Shown piece after piece: positions 12,420-21,874 of a stretch of 64,000 nt of DNA; position 1 is the first letter of the stretch; every line of letters begins with the position of its first letter. The DNA comes from Biscogniauxia marginata. Taxonomy: Eukaryota; Ascomycota; Sordariomycetes; Xylariales; Xylariaceae. Below the pieces are notes generated by a model. It did no database searches, was not told the DNA's origin, and saw only the letters and a list, made by a program, of their open reading frames with translations. Position numbers and translations under genes: made by a program. Location of the stretch: contig MU404121.1 in the NCBI GenBank assembly GCA_022695795.1, positions 181,145-245,144 on the forward strand. The letters run 5' to 3'.

Positions 12420-12491
12420 ATTCACGCCGGGGCTCGAACCCGGCACCTCCTTGTGTAAGGGGCGAACTGCGTACCACTATACCACATCTTT
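12420..12491 (-). pseudogene. degenerate tRNA
   Basis: On the minus strand both internal Pol III promoter boxes are present: an A box TGGTATAGTGG and a B box with a perfect T-arm (CCGGG/CCCGG, loop TTCGAGC). The acceptor stem pairs at only four of seven positions. The anticodon stem has a mismatch, and no loop frame gives the invariant U33 next to a sensible anticodon. It is therefore a tRNA relic or tRNA-derived SINE-like fragment rather than a working tRNA. Confidence 0.6.
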
Positions 12492-13262
12492 TAAATGTGG
12501 GTGGTGGTAGCTGACCGTATTATCTGCTCCTATATGTTGTTGACCTAGAGGTAATGGGTAATCTTTGACTACTTAGTCACATGCTTCATATTTCGAGGCA
12601 ACTTGTACCTTGGTACCTATTTGGTCCCTGATATTTATCCATTCCCTTCACATTCGCGTTTCTCCCTTCTCAACACAACCACGCCCTTCTTTGGTTTATT
12701 TACAGATTCCTCATCTGGAATAAATCAAACCAGCACCTTATCACCTACTCTCAAACGGTGTATCCTGCCAGATCTATACCCTTCATATCTTCCCCTCTGG
12801 CATCATCAACACCGAGCCAGACTCGGATTTTGGATTTGGAATTCTCCTACAAGTACTGAGGTACCAAACTACCTTTGAAAAATACTACTGACACCATCTA
12901 CATTCGTAGGGCTTTCGTATTTGGATTTATTCCCTGTCCACAACAACTTACCTCCCTTTGTAGGTACGTCCACCGTGTGTTCTTTTCTTCTGCGCCCTCC
13001 CCTCATCCAATTCCTCATACGAAATCGAGACCTTTTCTTTTGACTTTTTCTAATAGATCCTTAGGCACCTGATGCACTGAATAATTACTACAATTACTCA
13101 GTACTTGACTTGCGGCTCCTAGCTCAGGTAAGCTTTCTCTATTTATCCCTCCCTTCGCAAGCTCGAACACAAAGCCCATTATTTCCTATATATTGAAATA
13201 TGGGGCTATACGACCCTTGTCACCTGTATCTACATATATAGGAGTGCTTCGCCCTCCTATCT

Positions 13263-13322
13263 AGACTCACCTTGAACCAATACACTCGATCCCATCCTCA
13301 CATCTTCGTCTCATCTCAACAC
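13263..13322 (+). repeat. copy B of the 60-bp leader-like sequence
   Basis: Partner of 10997-11056. This copy retains C at the five positions where the other has T, so if the two derive from a common ancestor this one is the less mutated. It sits just upstream of the 13426 frame, where a transcription start would be expected. Confidence 0.7.
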
Positions 13323-13425
13323 TATACAGGTTCCGGATGTTTTTTCTACTCTGTCTCTCCCATTTTAGCTTTTCTCATTCCGACCCTTTCATTTGTTCTA
13401 ATCCTACCCGCGTGCTGTAGTCAGA

Positions 13426-14661
13426 ATGGCGAAAGATGGTAGAGGCGCGAAGAAGCCAAAGGGGCTCCCACCCGTCCCGGCAAATGCAACCAACAATCCC
13501 ACTGCTTTTATCACCTTGAATGGATTTGTTTTCCCTCAATATCCCCTACAAGGTATCGCTGTAGCCGCACTCGAGACACCATTCGAAGGCGTGGATAGCA
13601 TCAAGCTCACTCGTCGCGAATATCTTGCCATTTGTGGGTACCAGAACGCTTTCAGTCTTCTCACCGCGGCGTTGGAGGCCAAAGACCTTTGGACCAACAA
13701 AAGCGATAATGAAGGATTCATCGCAGCTGTCGATATGCGTTGGCGTCTAGCCATTCCTACAGTGACTCGTTTTCTCATTCACTTCTTGTTGAACGCACGA
13801 CAAAAATACCACAACCGCCATCTTGAACAGACCTCCACTCCCTATCCCATCACGGCGCTGGCTTAGTTGGCCGACCGTTTGTTAGAATGGGAGAACAGCC
13901 TTCCTCAGGGAACTGGGGATATTAGCACTGGGAGCCAAGTGGGCAATACCCATCAGAAACAAGGAGCTACCGGACTAGGCCGTACACAGGATGTCGACAG
14001 AATTCTCGCCTTTCTCGTTGAGATGAAGAAGAAACCTAGCTGGGGGTACGGTGGTTATAACCCTCTGTCTCAGAAAGAGCTCAACAATGCCTCGATAACC
14101 AACCTCCGACAACTTGAAACCCATGCTATTCACAAACACGATTCTTGCCGCAAATTTGCGGAGCGACTTCTGAAAAATATGGTCTCAATCAAACTCGTCT
14201 CCCAAAGCGACGAAGCCCTGGATACAGTCACCAAGTTCATCGAGGATGAGTCAACTCCTTTGACCCGATCCATTTTATCAGCAATGGTCAAGATCGCAAC
14301 AGAATCAATCCCACGAAGCCAGGTTAACAAATTCATTTGCGCTGAACTATGTGAGGGGGTTTACAAGAGCCTTGCCGCCGTGTGCACTAACGTTACTGCC
14401 GAACGAATGACCCAGCTGCGACAGAGTCTGGCGCTGGTCGAGAAGTGGGCAGAGTTTCTTGATCCCGAGGCAGATAGCCACTTTCAGATTGTCGTCGATG
14501 AGAACCTGCAGCAGACGCAGAGCTCATCGAGCGAGGCAGGAGGCGAGGACGCTAGTGATGAAGAGGTAACCATCACTCTTCGCGCTCAGCGCAAGAGAAG
14601 GGCGAAGGACAGAAAGCAATCTGAGCATGTCAAGACCAAGAGAGCTCGTAGTACCAACTAG
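13426..14661 (+). pseudogene. unknown protein, long frame interrupted by a single in-frame TAG
   Basis: The frame from ATG 13426 runs 412 codons to TAG 14659-14661 with one internal TAG at 13864-13866 (codon 147). The same frame is coding-like on both sides: a globular N-terminal part (ITLNGFVFPQYPLQG, then MRWRLAIPTVTRFLIHFLLN) ends ITALA, and LADRLLEWENSLPQG follows the stop. The C-terminal third is helical, then acidic (GGEDASDEEV) and finally strongly basic (RAQRKRRAKDRK, KTKRARS), which suggests a nuclear localisation signal. I do not recognise the family. The stop is one C-to-T change from CAG, and Gln would fit the helical context. It also resembles a splice acceptor (CTTAG), but no convincing in-frame donor is seen. 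Likely a young pseudogene or nonsense allele. Confidence 0.5.
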
Positions 14662-15464
14662 TATCTCAGGGTTTCGTCACATAACACTGGATGCGAGCGG
14701 CGACAAGCTGAAGGAGAGAGGGCATATTATTTGCCATGTATGTAGCATAAAGACCAGGAGGGGGAGAACTTGTGCAATTGAATCAGAGTTTGTATGAATG
14801 TCCAGGGAGGCAGATGAACTAGTAGTCGTGCGTCTTTCACGACAATGACGAACGGGATTCGAGTGTGGTGTTGAGGACACCACGCTTGCTACATGTGCAG
14901 AAATGAGAGGTCCTGAGATGCTAACGAAGGACTGCGTCTTATATCCATATTTGGCAGGTAGCTATTGCGAACTGTAGGAATATTGACTATTGCCCTTACT
15001 TGTTTGACTGCAAGTTTCTTGTCTTGGTCCCAACGCCAGCCTTTCCCCTTCAAAGCTTATCGTTCCCTACCACATAGAATGCGAACCTAAGTAGCCTCTT
15101 GCTATATTCTTATACAATTTTGTGTCCTAGCTAGTGGATCTGAAGTAAGTTGGTGATAAACGTTGGTTCCTCAAATCTATATCTAGGAATAGTCATCGCG
15201 ATCCTACACGTACAAATAAAGACAACGGTTGAACCAGAAACTCTAAGCCATACACAATGTACCATAGTATGACCTAGTAAATTAGCTCCAGGAATTTTGA
15301 CAGCATCTGCGAAAAGTATTCTTCAATATACTTAATATAAAACTATACCTGCAAAGGAATAATCCTTCCAACCAACGCAGACCTCTGAACCATTTAACAA
15401 CCAATTTCGACAGAGTACCAGCCAACATACAATATCAACACCAATACGATACAGCCCAAGCCAG
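14662..15464. other. intergenic, no gene recognised
   Basis: No coding or RNA features are visible. The final 100 bases are A/C-rich, a typical leader composition for the following start codon. Confidence 0.5.
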
Positions 15465-16721
15465 ATGAAAAATATGATGGCTATTCTGCGAGGATTCAAG
15501 ACCATGTTTCTCCAGCAGTCGGACCAGAAAACCGAATGCCCAAGTAGTCGAGTGTCAGAACCGTATCTGCAAGCTCACGAACCATTGACCGGAGATTCCC
15601 TATTCCAGTTTGAAGCGCTTTTGTACAATCAAAACTTCAACTCGTATCTAGATTATCCAGACCATTGTATTCATTCAGATCATGGAAGGATTAGTCGTAT
15701 GCAGAAGAAAAAGCGAAGGGATACAGCCGAGCAACCCCCCCGAATAACGGGTAGTATTCCTAGTCATCAACAGTTATCTTCCGGAGAAGGTCCAGAAGAA
15801 AACCAGGAATCGAAAAGACCTCTAAGTAAGGACCCAGATGAAGACTACAACCTCATCCGTGACGTAATCCAACCTGCCGAGACCTGCCATGAACCTGTGG
15901 GCCAACAAGAACCAGCGACCACAGAACAGGAGAACGCACAGTCCAACAACGGGTCAAGAAACGAAGCTCAATACGGCGAAGCAACCGCATCAGGCACCGC
16001 TAGCACCGGAAGCATGACACGCAAAGCAAACATTCTGACAGTGAACCAGAAAGTCGAAAATGCCGTGGGGGAACAAGAAAAATTACATACAACAGCCAGC
16101 ATCATTATACCCAAACTTAGGAAGAAAGGGAGCGCAATACCTACAACGAATCGTCAGATGAGACGGCCAAAGCCCGAACAGCAACCTAGCGAACGGAAGA
16201 TGCCGCCACATATAGTCGACCAAAACACCATACCAGAATGCGCAACATCGTCTAACAATGACGAGGAAAATAACAGGGCGATCCCAGAGCAAGCCCCGGA
16301 AAATAGTTATGAAAACCTAGCGACGTCACCATCAGTAGTCACATTCGAGAAACGACACATACGCAGGCATCCAAACCAGCAACAGCACCGGCGATACAAG
16401 AGCCTCCTGGCCCAGGAACTCTGCGAAGAGGACAAAAGGACGGATTCGTGCGGTTCCGATGCTGCAAGGGCGGATGATGAGGAAGAGGGGGGAGACCTCG
16501 AACGAGAGGCGCTGCTCGCCAGACAGGAAGCTATGTCGCAGGCCCAGAAGCGGGATATGGAGATACTAGTGCAGGAGGGACGCAAGACGGCTCTGAGCCC
16601 GTATGTTATCTTGGACAGCAGCCGGCCCGAACGGCCGCAGGACGAGTCGGCGTACTTGTGGAATAACCCGGTTCCCGAGGCTCGTTATGGGAAAGTGTTG
16701 AGGGATGAAATACCCGAGTGA
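15465..16721 (+). CDS. hypothetical disordered protein, single exon, 418 aa
   Basis: A 418-codon intronless frame with an A/C-rich leader directly before the ATG. The protein is rich in Gln, Glu, Asn, Ser and Arg and almost free of hydrophobic blocks after residue 70, so most of it is predicted to be disordered. There is a basic patch MQKKKRR near residue 80, an Arg/His/Gln-rich stretch near 305-320 and an acidic/Glu-rich helix near 335-370 (DDEEEGGDLEREALLARQEA). No enzyme motif, signal peptide or membrane helix is present. The length and codon texture argue for a real gene. It lies in the same orientation as the three genes before it. Function unknown. Confidence 0.55.
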   Translation: MKNMMAILRGFKTMFLQQSDQKTECPSSRVSEPYLQAHEPLTGDSLFQFEALLYNQNFNSYLDYPDHCIHSDHGRISRMQKKKRRDTAEQPPRITGSIPSHQQLSSGEGPEENQESKRPLSKDPDEDYNLIRDVIQPAETCHEPVGQQEPATTEQENAQSNNGSRNEAQYGEATASGTASTGSMTRKANILTVNQKVENAVGEQEKLHTTASIIIPKLRKKGSAIPTTNRQMRRPKPEQQPSERKMPPHIVDQNTIPECATSSNNDEENNRAIPEQAPENSYENLATSPSVVTFEKRHIRRHPNQQQHRRYKSLLAQELCEEDKRTDSCGSDAARADDEEEGGDLEREALLARQEAMSQAQKRDMEILVQEGRKTALSPYVILDSSRPERPQDESAYLWNNPVPEARYGKVLRDEIPE

Positions 16722-17776
16722 GGATGGAGGGTGGCACTGAAAGACGTGCATGGCAAATTATCCCAAGAGATGGAGAACAGCTTTCTTGGTTCTCGACGTG
16801 GTGGTTTGTGGCTGTATGGTTATGATCTTAAACGGCAGGATAGCAAGCGATGGGATAGGAGACCTCAACGATATCGGACGGAGCATAAGCGCGGCGTTGA
16901 ATTATATATTTGACTGCTAACCTAGGAACCTAGATGGATAAAGATTGCCATTGTTAGCGGTGCAAGGATAGTAGCAGGAGACAATCTCAAGGCGATTTCA
17001 AGAACAAAAAGTATTGTGACGGTTACGGAATACCACTACGTCGACCATGTTTGGACAGACAGAGCTGGAGGTGAGACGGGATGAGATGATGAAGTTGTTT
17101 CCGAGTACTCCATACAGTACATACAATAAGTCATACAATAAGTAACCCTCTGCCCTCAGTGGGTACGTTAGGTACTCGATTTGGCGCTAATGCAGGGCAC
17201 GAGCCAGATGGTCGTTAGCGTGAGTGCATATGCAGGTACAGAGGATCTCCCTACTGGTTCCGATTTGGGTACTAGTTAGGTTCATCAGTGGATTCTCGGC
17301 GCTGGACTCGGCCATACGCGATTGATACTAGGGAACTACATAGGTACATAGGTATGTACTATAGAAGAGGAATTATGATGAAGGATACGCGCTGTGCTCC
17401 TCAACCCTATCTACATGCAGTTTAGCTTGCTTCCAGTTATGGTAGGCAGGTCAGGGATGCTCCATCCAAACATAACATAAGTAATCAATTCTCTTCTTGT
17501 CTCCTTGATTCCCATTCAGCATCGCTCCGTGGACGACCTTCACTCGCTCAATTGGTCACCAACGACCTGTCCGCCACTCTTTTAACCAAGTGAAAAGATC
17601 AGAACGACTAGGTTAGGTAGGTAAAATAAACTAATCTCGATTCTCTTGGTTATCAAATAAGCTGCCAGGTTAGCTGACTATTCCGTCTACCCAACCCCTA
17701 GTAGAATTCACTCGCCTCTTCAACTACCGAGTCTTCCGAGTCGACGACTTGATCGCACTCACGATACACTGTCAAC
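16722..17776. other. intergenic, promoter of the membrane protein gene
   Basis: No gene is seen. Several short direct copies of TAGGTAC-like sequence occur near 17160-17350, part of the dispersed GGTA/CCTA motif described among the findings. The 17470-17770 stretch is pyrimidine-rich and is the likely promoter and leader of the next gene. Confidence 0.5.
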
Positions 17777-18964
17777 ATGCATGCGCTCGCTTCCATCGCC
17801 GCAGCAACTTTGCTGCTCTCCTCGGCGTCCGCCGTGCCCAACCTTCGACGGAGGGACACCACTACAGGTCTCGAGCCGTGGGTGACTGTCAACGAAGAGG
17901 GCCAGCCGAGCACCGTCACCCCCAAGCTAAGTACTGCCGATGGGACCCCGACCACCATCTCTCCTGCCCCAAACGATGTCACCGCCACCGTCTTCACCCA
18001 GACCAGCTTTGGAAAGGTTACGACGAGCACCGGCACTGCTGCCGCCATTCCTACTCCTACCGGTGGAGCGGCCGGCGAGTTCGCCATCTGTCACAACCTC
18101 GACGGCGACTTTGCTCCCTGGTGTTCTCCCACCAGCGGAACCAAGGTCTACCCGGGCACCACGTATTACTGTATGTCGCATAATTAGCGTTGGCAGCTTC
18201 TGCTTCTCCCCTACTAACTAACTTGTACAGTTACCTGGGACCCGGACTACTTCGACAAGCCTAATACCACCGTCATTATTCAAGGCAATTACGTGAACGA
18301 GACCACCGGCAACGTCACCGACCAGGCTTTCGAATCCGCCAAGACCATCGCAGCTTGGGGATTCTGGAGCTACAAGATCGAAGACAGTCTGTTGAAGTAC
18401 CAGCCGGCTAAGAATATCACAATAGAGCTGGCTAGTGTGGTTCCGGGCAAGAAGGCTACCATCATGAAGGGCCCAACGATCGAGGTCAACCGACAGCCTA
18501 GCTACCAACCTGACACGGGAGGTATGCCTAGCAAGGCTGCTCTGTACATTGCTCTGCCGTCCGTCCTAGGCTTTGTCCTACTGTGTGCAGTCGGTGTCTG
18601 CATCTGGAACCGCAAACAACGCCATATTGGTATCGGCAACATCATGTCGCGCAACCGTCACGGCTACGGCGACGGCAAGAACGCACGATCGCGAATGGGG
18701 CTGGGCAAGCGACGAGAGAAGCCCAACGAACGCATCCAACTGATGCAGCGCGAGATCGACGCTGACGGCATCGAACCCTACCGCGATGCGCCCGAGCGCC
18801 CTAGACGTGATAGTGACGCCTTGGGCAGCCTGGCGGGGACGCCCACCGAGGAACGACGCATGGACTTCAACCGCCCAGGCACAGGACAGGCTCGTGAACG
18901 AGGCGCGGGGAACGGTAATTACTTCAGGGACGAACTGAGGAGACAAAATGATGAGAGGTTCTAG
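17777..18964 (+). CDS. secreted single-pass membrane protein of unknown function, 375 aa
   Basis: Exons 17777-18170 and 18231-18964, with a 60-bp intron holding an ideal CTAACT branch site, join in frame to 375 codons. An N-terminal signal peptide (residues 1 to about 19, ending SASA) leads a Thr/Ser-rich stretch with an RRR dibasic site. A conserved-looking extracellular domain follows (ICHNLDGDFAPWCSP, then FTWDPDYFDKPNTTV), with Cys residues and several N-glycosylation sequons (NTT, NET, NVT, NIT). One transmembrane helix lies at about 234-257 (ALPSVLGFVLLCAVGVCIW). The cytosolic tail is basic, about 118 residues. The layout suggests a type I plasma-membrane or cell-wall-facing protein, such as a sensor or adhesion factor. 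I recognise the architecture as typical of Pezizomycotina but not a named family. Confidence 0.8.
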
Positions 18965-19287
18965 TGGAGCCTGCTGCAGCCCAAGACCCGCGAACCGCAG
19001 TACGGAAAAGTTCAGGATGAGGAATGATGAACGAATCAAAAGGACAATACTACCTCGTACAACTTCATGTGCCCGCCGGGCGGAGGAAATGGCAACTTGT
19101 TGAACACTACTTTAGGTGTATAGTTATGGTCTCTGTACACCCGAGTTCTAATGCCCGTAATGTTTCGACTTTAGAATGAAATACACGCAATGCTCACGAT
19201 CTCGATTTAGAGGATACAATCAATGAAGGCAGGAAGCTTTGCTTTGATAACGTGGATTTTTTTCAAAACATGAATGTTCTTTACTGC
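18965..19287. other. convergent intergenic gap
   Basis: Lies between the ends of the membrane-protein gene and the ACC deaminase gene, and should hold both 3' untranslated regions. No other feature is seen. Confidence 0.5.
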
Positions 19288-20444
19288 TTACTGAATCGCA
19301 GAGTATGCATTGAGCGCCAGCTGCCCGCCGAGGTGCGCATACAGGACGTTGCTGCCCTCAGGGAGCTCGCCCTTGCGAATTATATCTATCATGCCCGCCA
19401 AGCTCTTGCCCTCGTACACCGGATCCGTGATGAAGGCCTCGGTCCGGGCGCCGAACCGGATCGCCTCGAGCGTCTGCTCGTCGGGGATGCCGTACGTGCC
19501 GGCGTGGTACCGGTCATCGAGTATGATATCCTCCTCGGTTATGTCCGCCTCGTCGAGGCCGATCTTGACGGCGGTCGCGCGGGCGATCCGCAGCACCTGG
19601 TCGAACGTCTGCTTCACCTTGGCCGAGGCGTCGATGCCGATAACCTTGCGGGGCCTCGACCCGGCCTTCTTCTGCGCGAGCTTGAAGCCGGCGACCATGC
19701 CGGCCATGGTGGACCCCGTCACGGCGCAGACGACGACGGCGTCGAAGAAGACGCCGAGCTCGCGCTCCTGGGCCTCGACCTCGAAGGCCCAGCGCGCGAA
19801 GCCGAGGCCGCCGAGGGGGTGGTCCGAGGCGCCCGCCGGTATGTAGTAGGTCTTGCGGCCGGCGGCGCGCAGCTCGCGCTCGAGGCCGGCGAGGGTCGCC
19901 TTGTGCTCGATGCCGAAGGCGGACGGGTCGAGGCGCGAGTCGGCGCCCATGAGCCGCGAGAGCTGGATGTTGCCCACGGAGTCGTAGTGCGCGTCGGCCC
20001 AGTCGACCCAGTGCTCCTGGACGAGGGCGCTGGACAGGCCCAGCTTGGCCGCCACGGCGGCGACCTGCCGCGTGTGGTTCGACTGCACGCCGCCGATCGA
20101 GACGAGGGTGTCGCTGCCCTGGGAGAGGGCCTCGGAGGCGAGATATCTGGATATCGCGAAATAAAATTTTATTTTCTAGATACGAGGAGAGGGAGAGGTA
20201 GACAAAAAGAAAAAAAAAGAAAAAAGAAAAGAAGGGTAGGTGTTTTCGTGACTCACTCTAGCTTGCGCGTCTTGTTACCTCCGTACGCGAGGCCCGAGTT
20301 GCAGTCCTCGCGCTTGGCGTACACGGTGACCTTCCCGCCCAGCGCGGCGGATATGCGCGGTAGGTGCTGGATCGGCGAGGGTCCGAAGAGGAAGGATTCC
20401 CGCGGGATACTGGCGAAGGGCTCGGGGAGGTTGAGGTCCGTCAT
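19288..20444 (-). CDS. acdS: 1-aminocyclopropane-1-carboxylate (ACC) deaminase, 348 aa
   Basis: PLP-dependent fold-type II enzyme that opens the cyclopropane ring of ACC, giving 2-oxobutanoate and ammonia. In plant-associated microbes this lowers the host's ethylene precursor. Exon 1 (20444-20257) and exon 2 (20146-19288) join across a 110-bp intron to 348 codons, normal for the family. The PLP lysine lies in [11 protein letters not shown] (Lys58). The substrate-binding SNHTRQ motif, [19 protein letters not shown] and the C-terminal [11 protein letters not shown] are all present, so the active site looks complete. A related D-cysteine desulfhydrase activity is an alternative, but DPVYEGKS and AGTYGIP favour ACC deaminase. 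Exon 2 is very GC-rich in third positions compared with the AT-rich flanks. No signal peptide; cytosolic. Confidence 0.93.
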
Positions 20445-21802
20445 CTTTCTTTTTTTCTTTCTTTTTTTCTTTTCTCCCTTCTCGTCTGAGGGCTAATTCT
20501 TTCTTAGCCGAGCCTGGCTTATTATACTATACGCAACTTTGGAATGGCGTGCTTACGTCTGGATATTGGTGAAGAGAGGGGAAAAGGGGAAAGGGGATTC
20601 AAGGTGAGAGAGAAGGTAACTTGAAGTCAAGTTAGTTGGTCTGACGGTATAGAGTCTAACGTCCTCGTTAGATAAATTAGATCTTATGAGTATATGATAC
20701 ACACGATATGATCAAGATCAAGCAAGCAAACCATCCTTTCTCATTCTATGTAATTAGGTAAGTGTCTATTTAAAAGATCGAACCGGTTCATAACAGGTCC
20801 TTGGAATATGACCGATCGGCCGCGATACGACACCGAACTCGGAAGCTCACGGCAATCTAGTCCGGTATAGTCTAAGACGGAGCGGAGATGCGATGCAGGA
20901 GCACCCCTAATTTGCCCTCGAATATACATATAAAACCTTGGTAAAAGGTTGGTCGTGCTTGGCTGGCTGGCTGGCTGGCTACCTTCGGGAGTCATAACCT
21001 CGTGAGCCAGAGTTCTTCTTGATGGCGAAGCCGATCAGCCGATCAAAGAAAGCAGCTAGCTAATTGGTCGGGCGCCATCTAAGTCCAAGAACTGACGGCT
21101 TTTTAGTAACTAATATCTCTCATGAATCGTAACAAAAGTGTTTTCTTATCATAAAGATAGATGGGATAGTCAACACAACACATCAGCTCCTCTCCACTCT
21201 CACCTTGTTATATATGCCCGCCGGCTTAAAAGTATGTTTGCATCGGGCCATGCTTGGATAACATGCCTCTGTTTACTAAAGATGGCATCACGTATATATA
21301 CACATTTACTAGAGTAAATACCTACTACTATGAGCAACTGTAATATGTCAAGCCCATTTATATCGATAGTTCCCTGGGTAGTTAGTTATATTAAGACAAA
21401 CAGTAAAAGTCTTTACTTCCCTTCCTTCACTTTCGAGAGTTGCAATACATATATGAATGAGTAAGTAGGTATATACCAAAAAAAAAATTAAACCAACCAC
21501 AATTCAGATACGGCCGAGATAATTCTTATTCCATGCATTACCCGTGTCGCTCAGTTCAAAAGGACGACGAATAACATCTCCCTTGAACTTACAAGAAAAA
21601 GTCTTCAAAGTTCCCTGTTGAATCAATTACCTCGGTTGGACAAGAAAGAAGGAAACTCGGGAAATTTTTATGTAACAAAAAAGGACTCCTCTCCTTCCCC
21701 GCCATAGACCGGGGAGGGGTAAAGACTGAAATATGTGAAAATAATAACCCGTTTAACAGGTAAAAGAAGCAAGGAGAAAAATGAAGATTAAAAAGAGAAC
21801 TG
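20445..21802. other. intergenic between ACC deaminase and tRNA-Arg
   Basis: A polypyrimidine tract on the plus strand (20445-20490) directly precedes the ACC deaminase start and is probably its leader. The rest is AT-rich with no recognisable gene. A (GGCT)n run occurs near 20960. Confidence 0.5.
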
Positions 21803-21874
21803 TGACCAAGATGGGATTCGAACCCACAATCTTCTGATTCGTAGTCAGACGCCTTGCCATTGGGCCACTCGGCC
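21803..21874 (-). tRNA. tRNA-Arg(ACG)
   Basis: A complete cloverleaf reads on the minus strand. The acceptor stem is GGCCGAG/CTTGGTC with two G-U pairs, the A box is TGGCCCAATGG, the anticodon stem is TCTGA/TCAGA with loop CTACGAA (U33, anticodon ACG), and the T-arm has loop TTCGAAT. The discriminator is A, and there is no intron. Total length is 72 nt. The A34 would be edited to inosine to read CGU, CGC and CGA. Confidence 0.93.

Larger units (their letters stand above)
12198..13425. other. intergenic region with tRNA relic and promoter of the next gene
   Basis: Apart from the degenerate tRNA (12420-12491) and repeat copy B (13263-13322), the stretch is pyrimidine-rich on the plus strand from about 12600 onward. 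That is typical of fungal promoter and leader DNA. Small open frames at 12603-12878 and 12875-13072 have no protein-like features. Confidence 0.5.

Noticed and set aside
12603..13072. Two small plus-strand frames upstream of the 13426 gene
   Set aside because: Their composition is that of a CT-rich promoter and leader, and they lack protein-like patterns.
9968..14661. Reassignment of TAG to a sense codon
   Set aside because: Conserved genes in the same window (sdh4, vps53) end exactly at TAG at the expected family C-terminus, so TAG is a normal stop here.
9968..14661. Programmed readthrough of the two amber codons
   Set aside because: Neither stop is followed by the CTA context known for fungal readthrough (GAG and TTG follow instead), so readthrough is possible but not supported.
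19252..20496. 414-codon plus-strand open frame
   Set aside because: It lies antisense to the ACC deaminase gene, whose spliced product has every family motif. The long frame is a by-product of GC-rich codon use.
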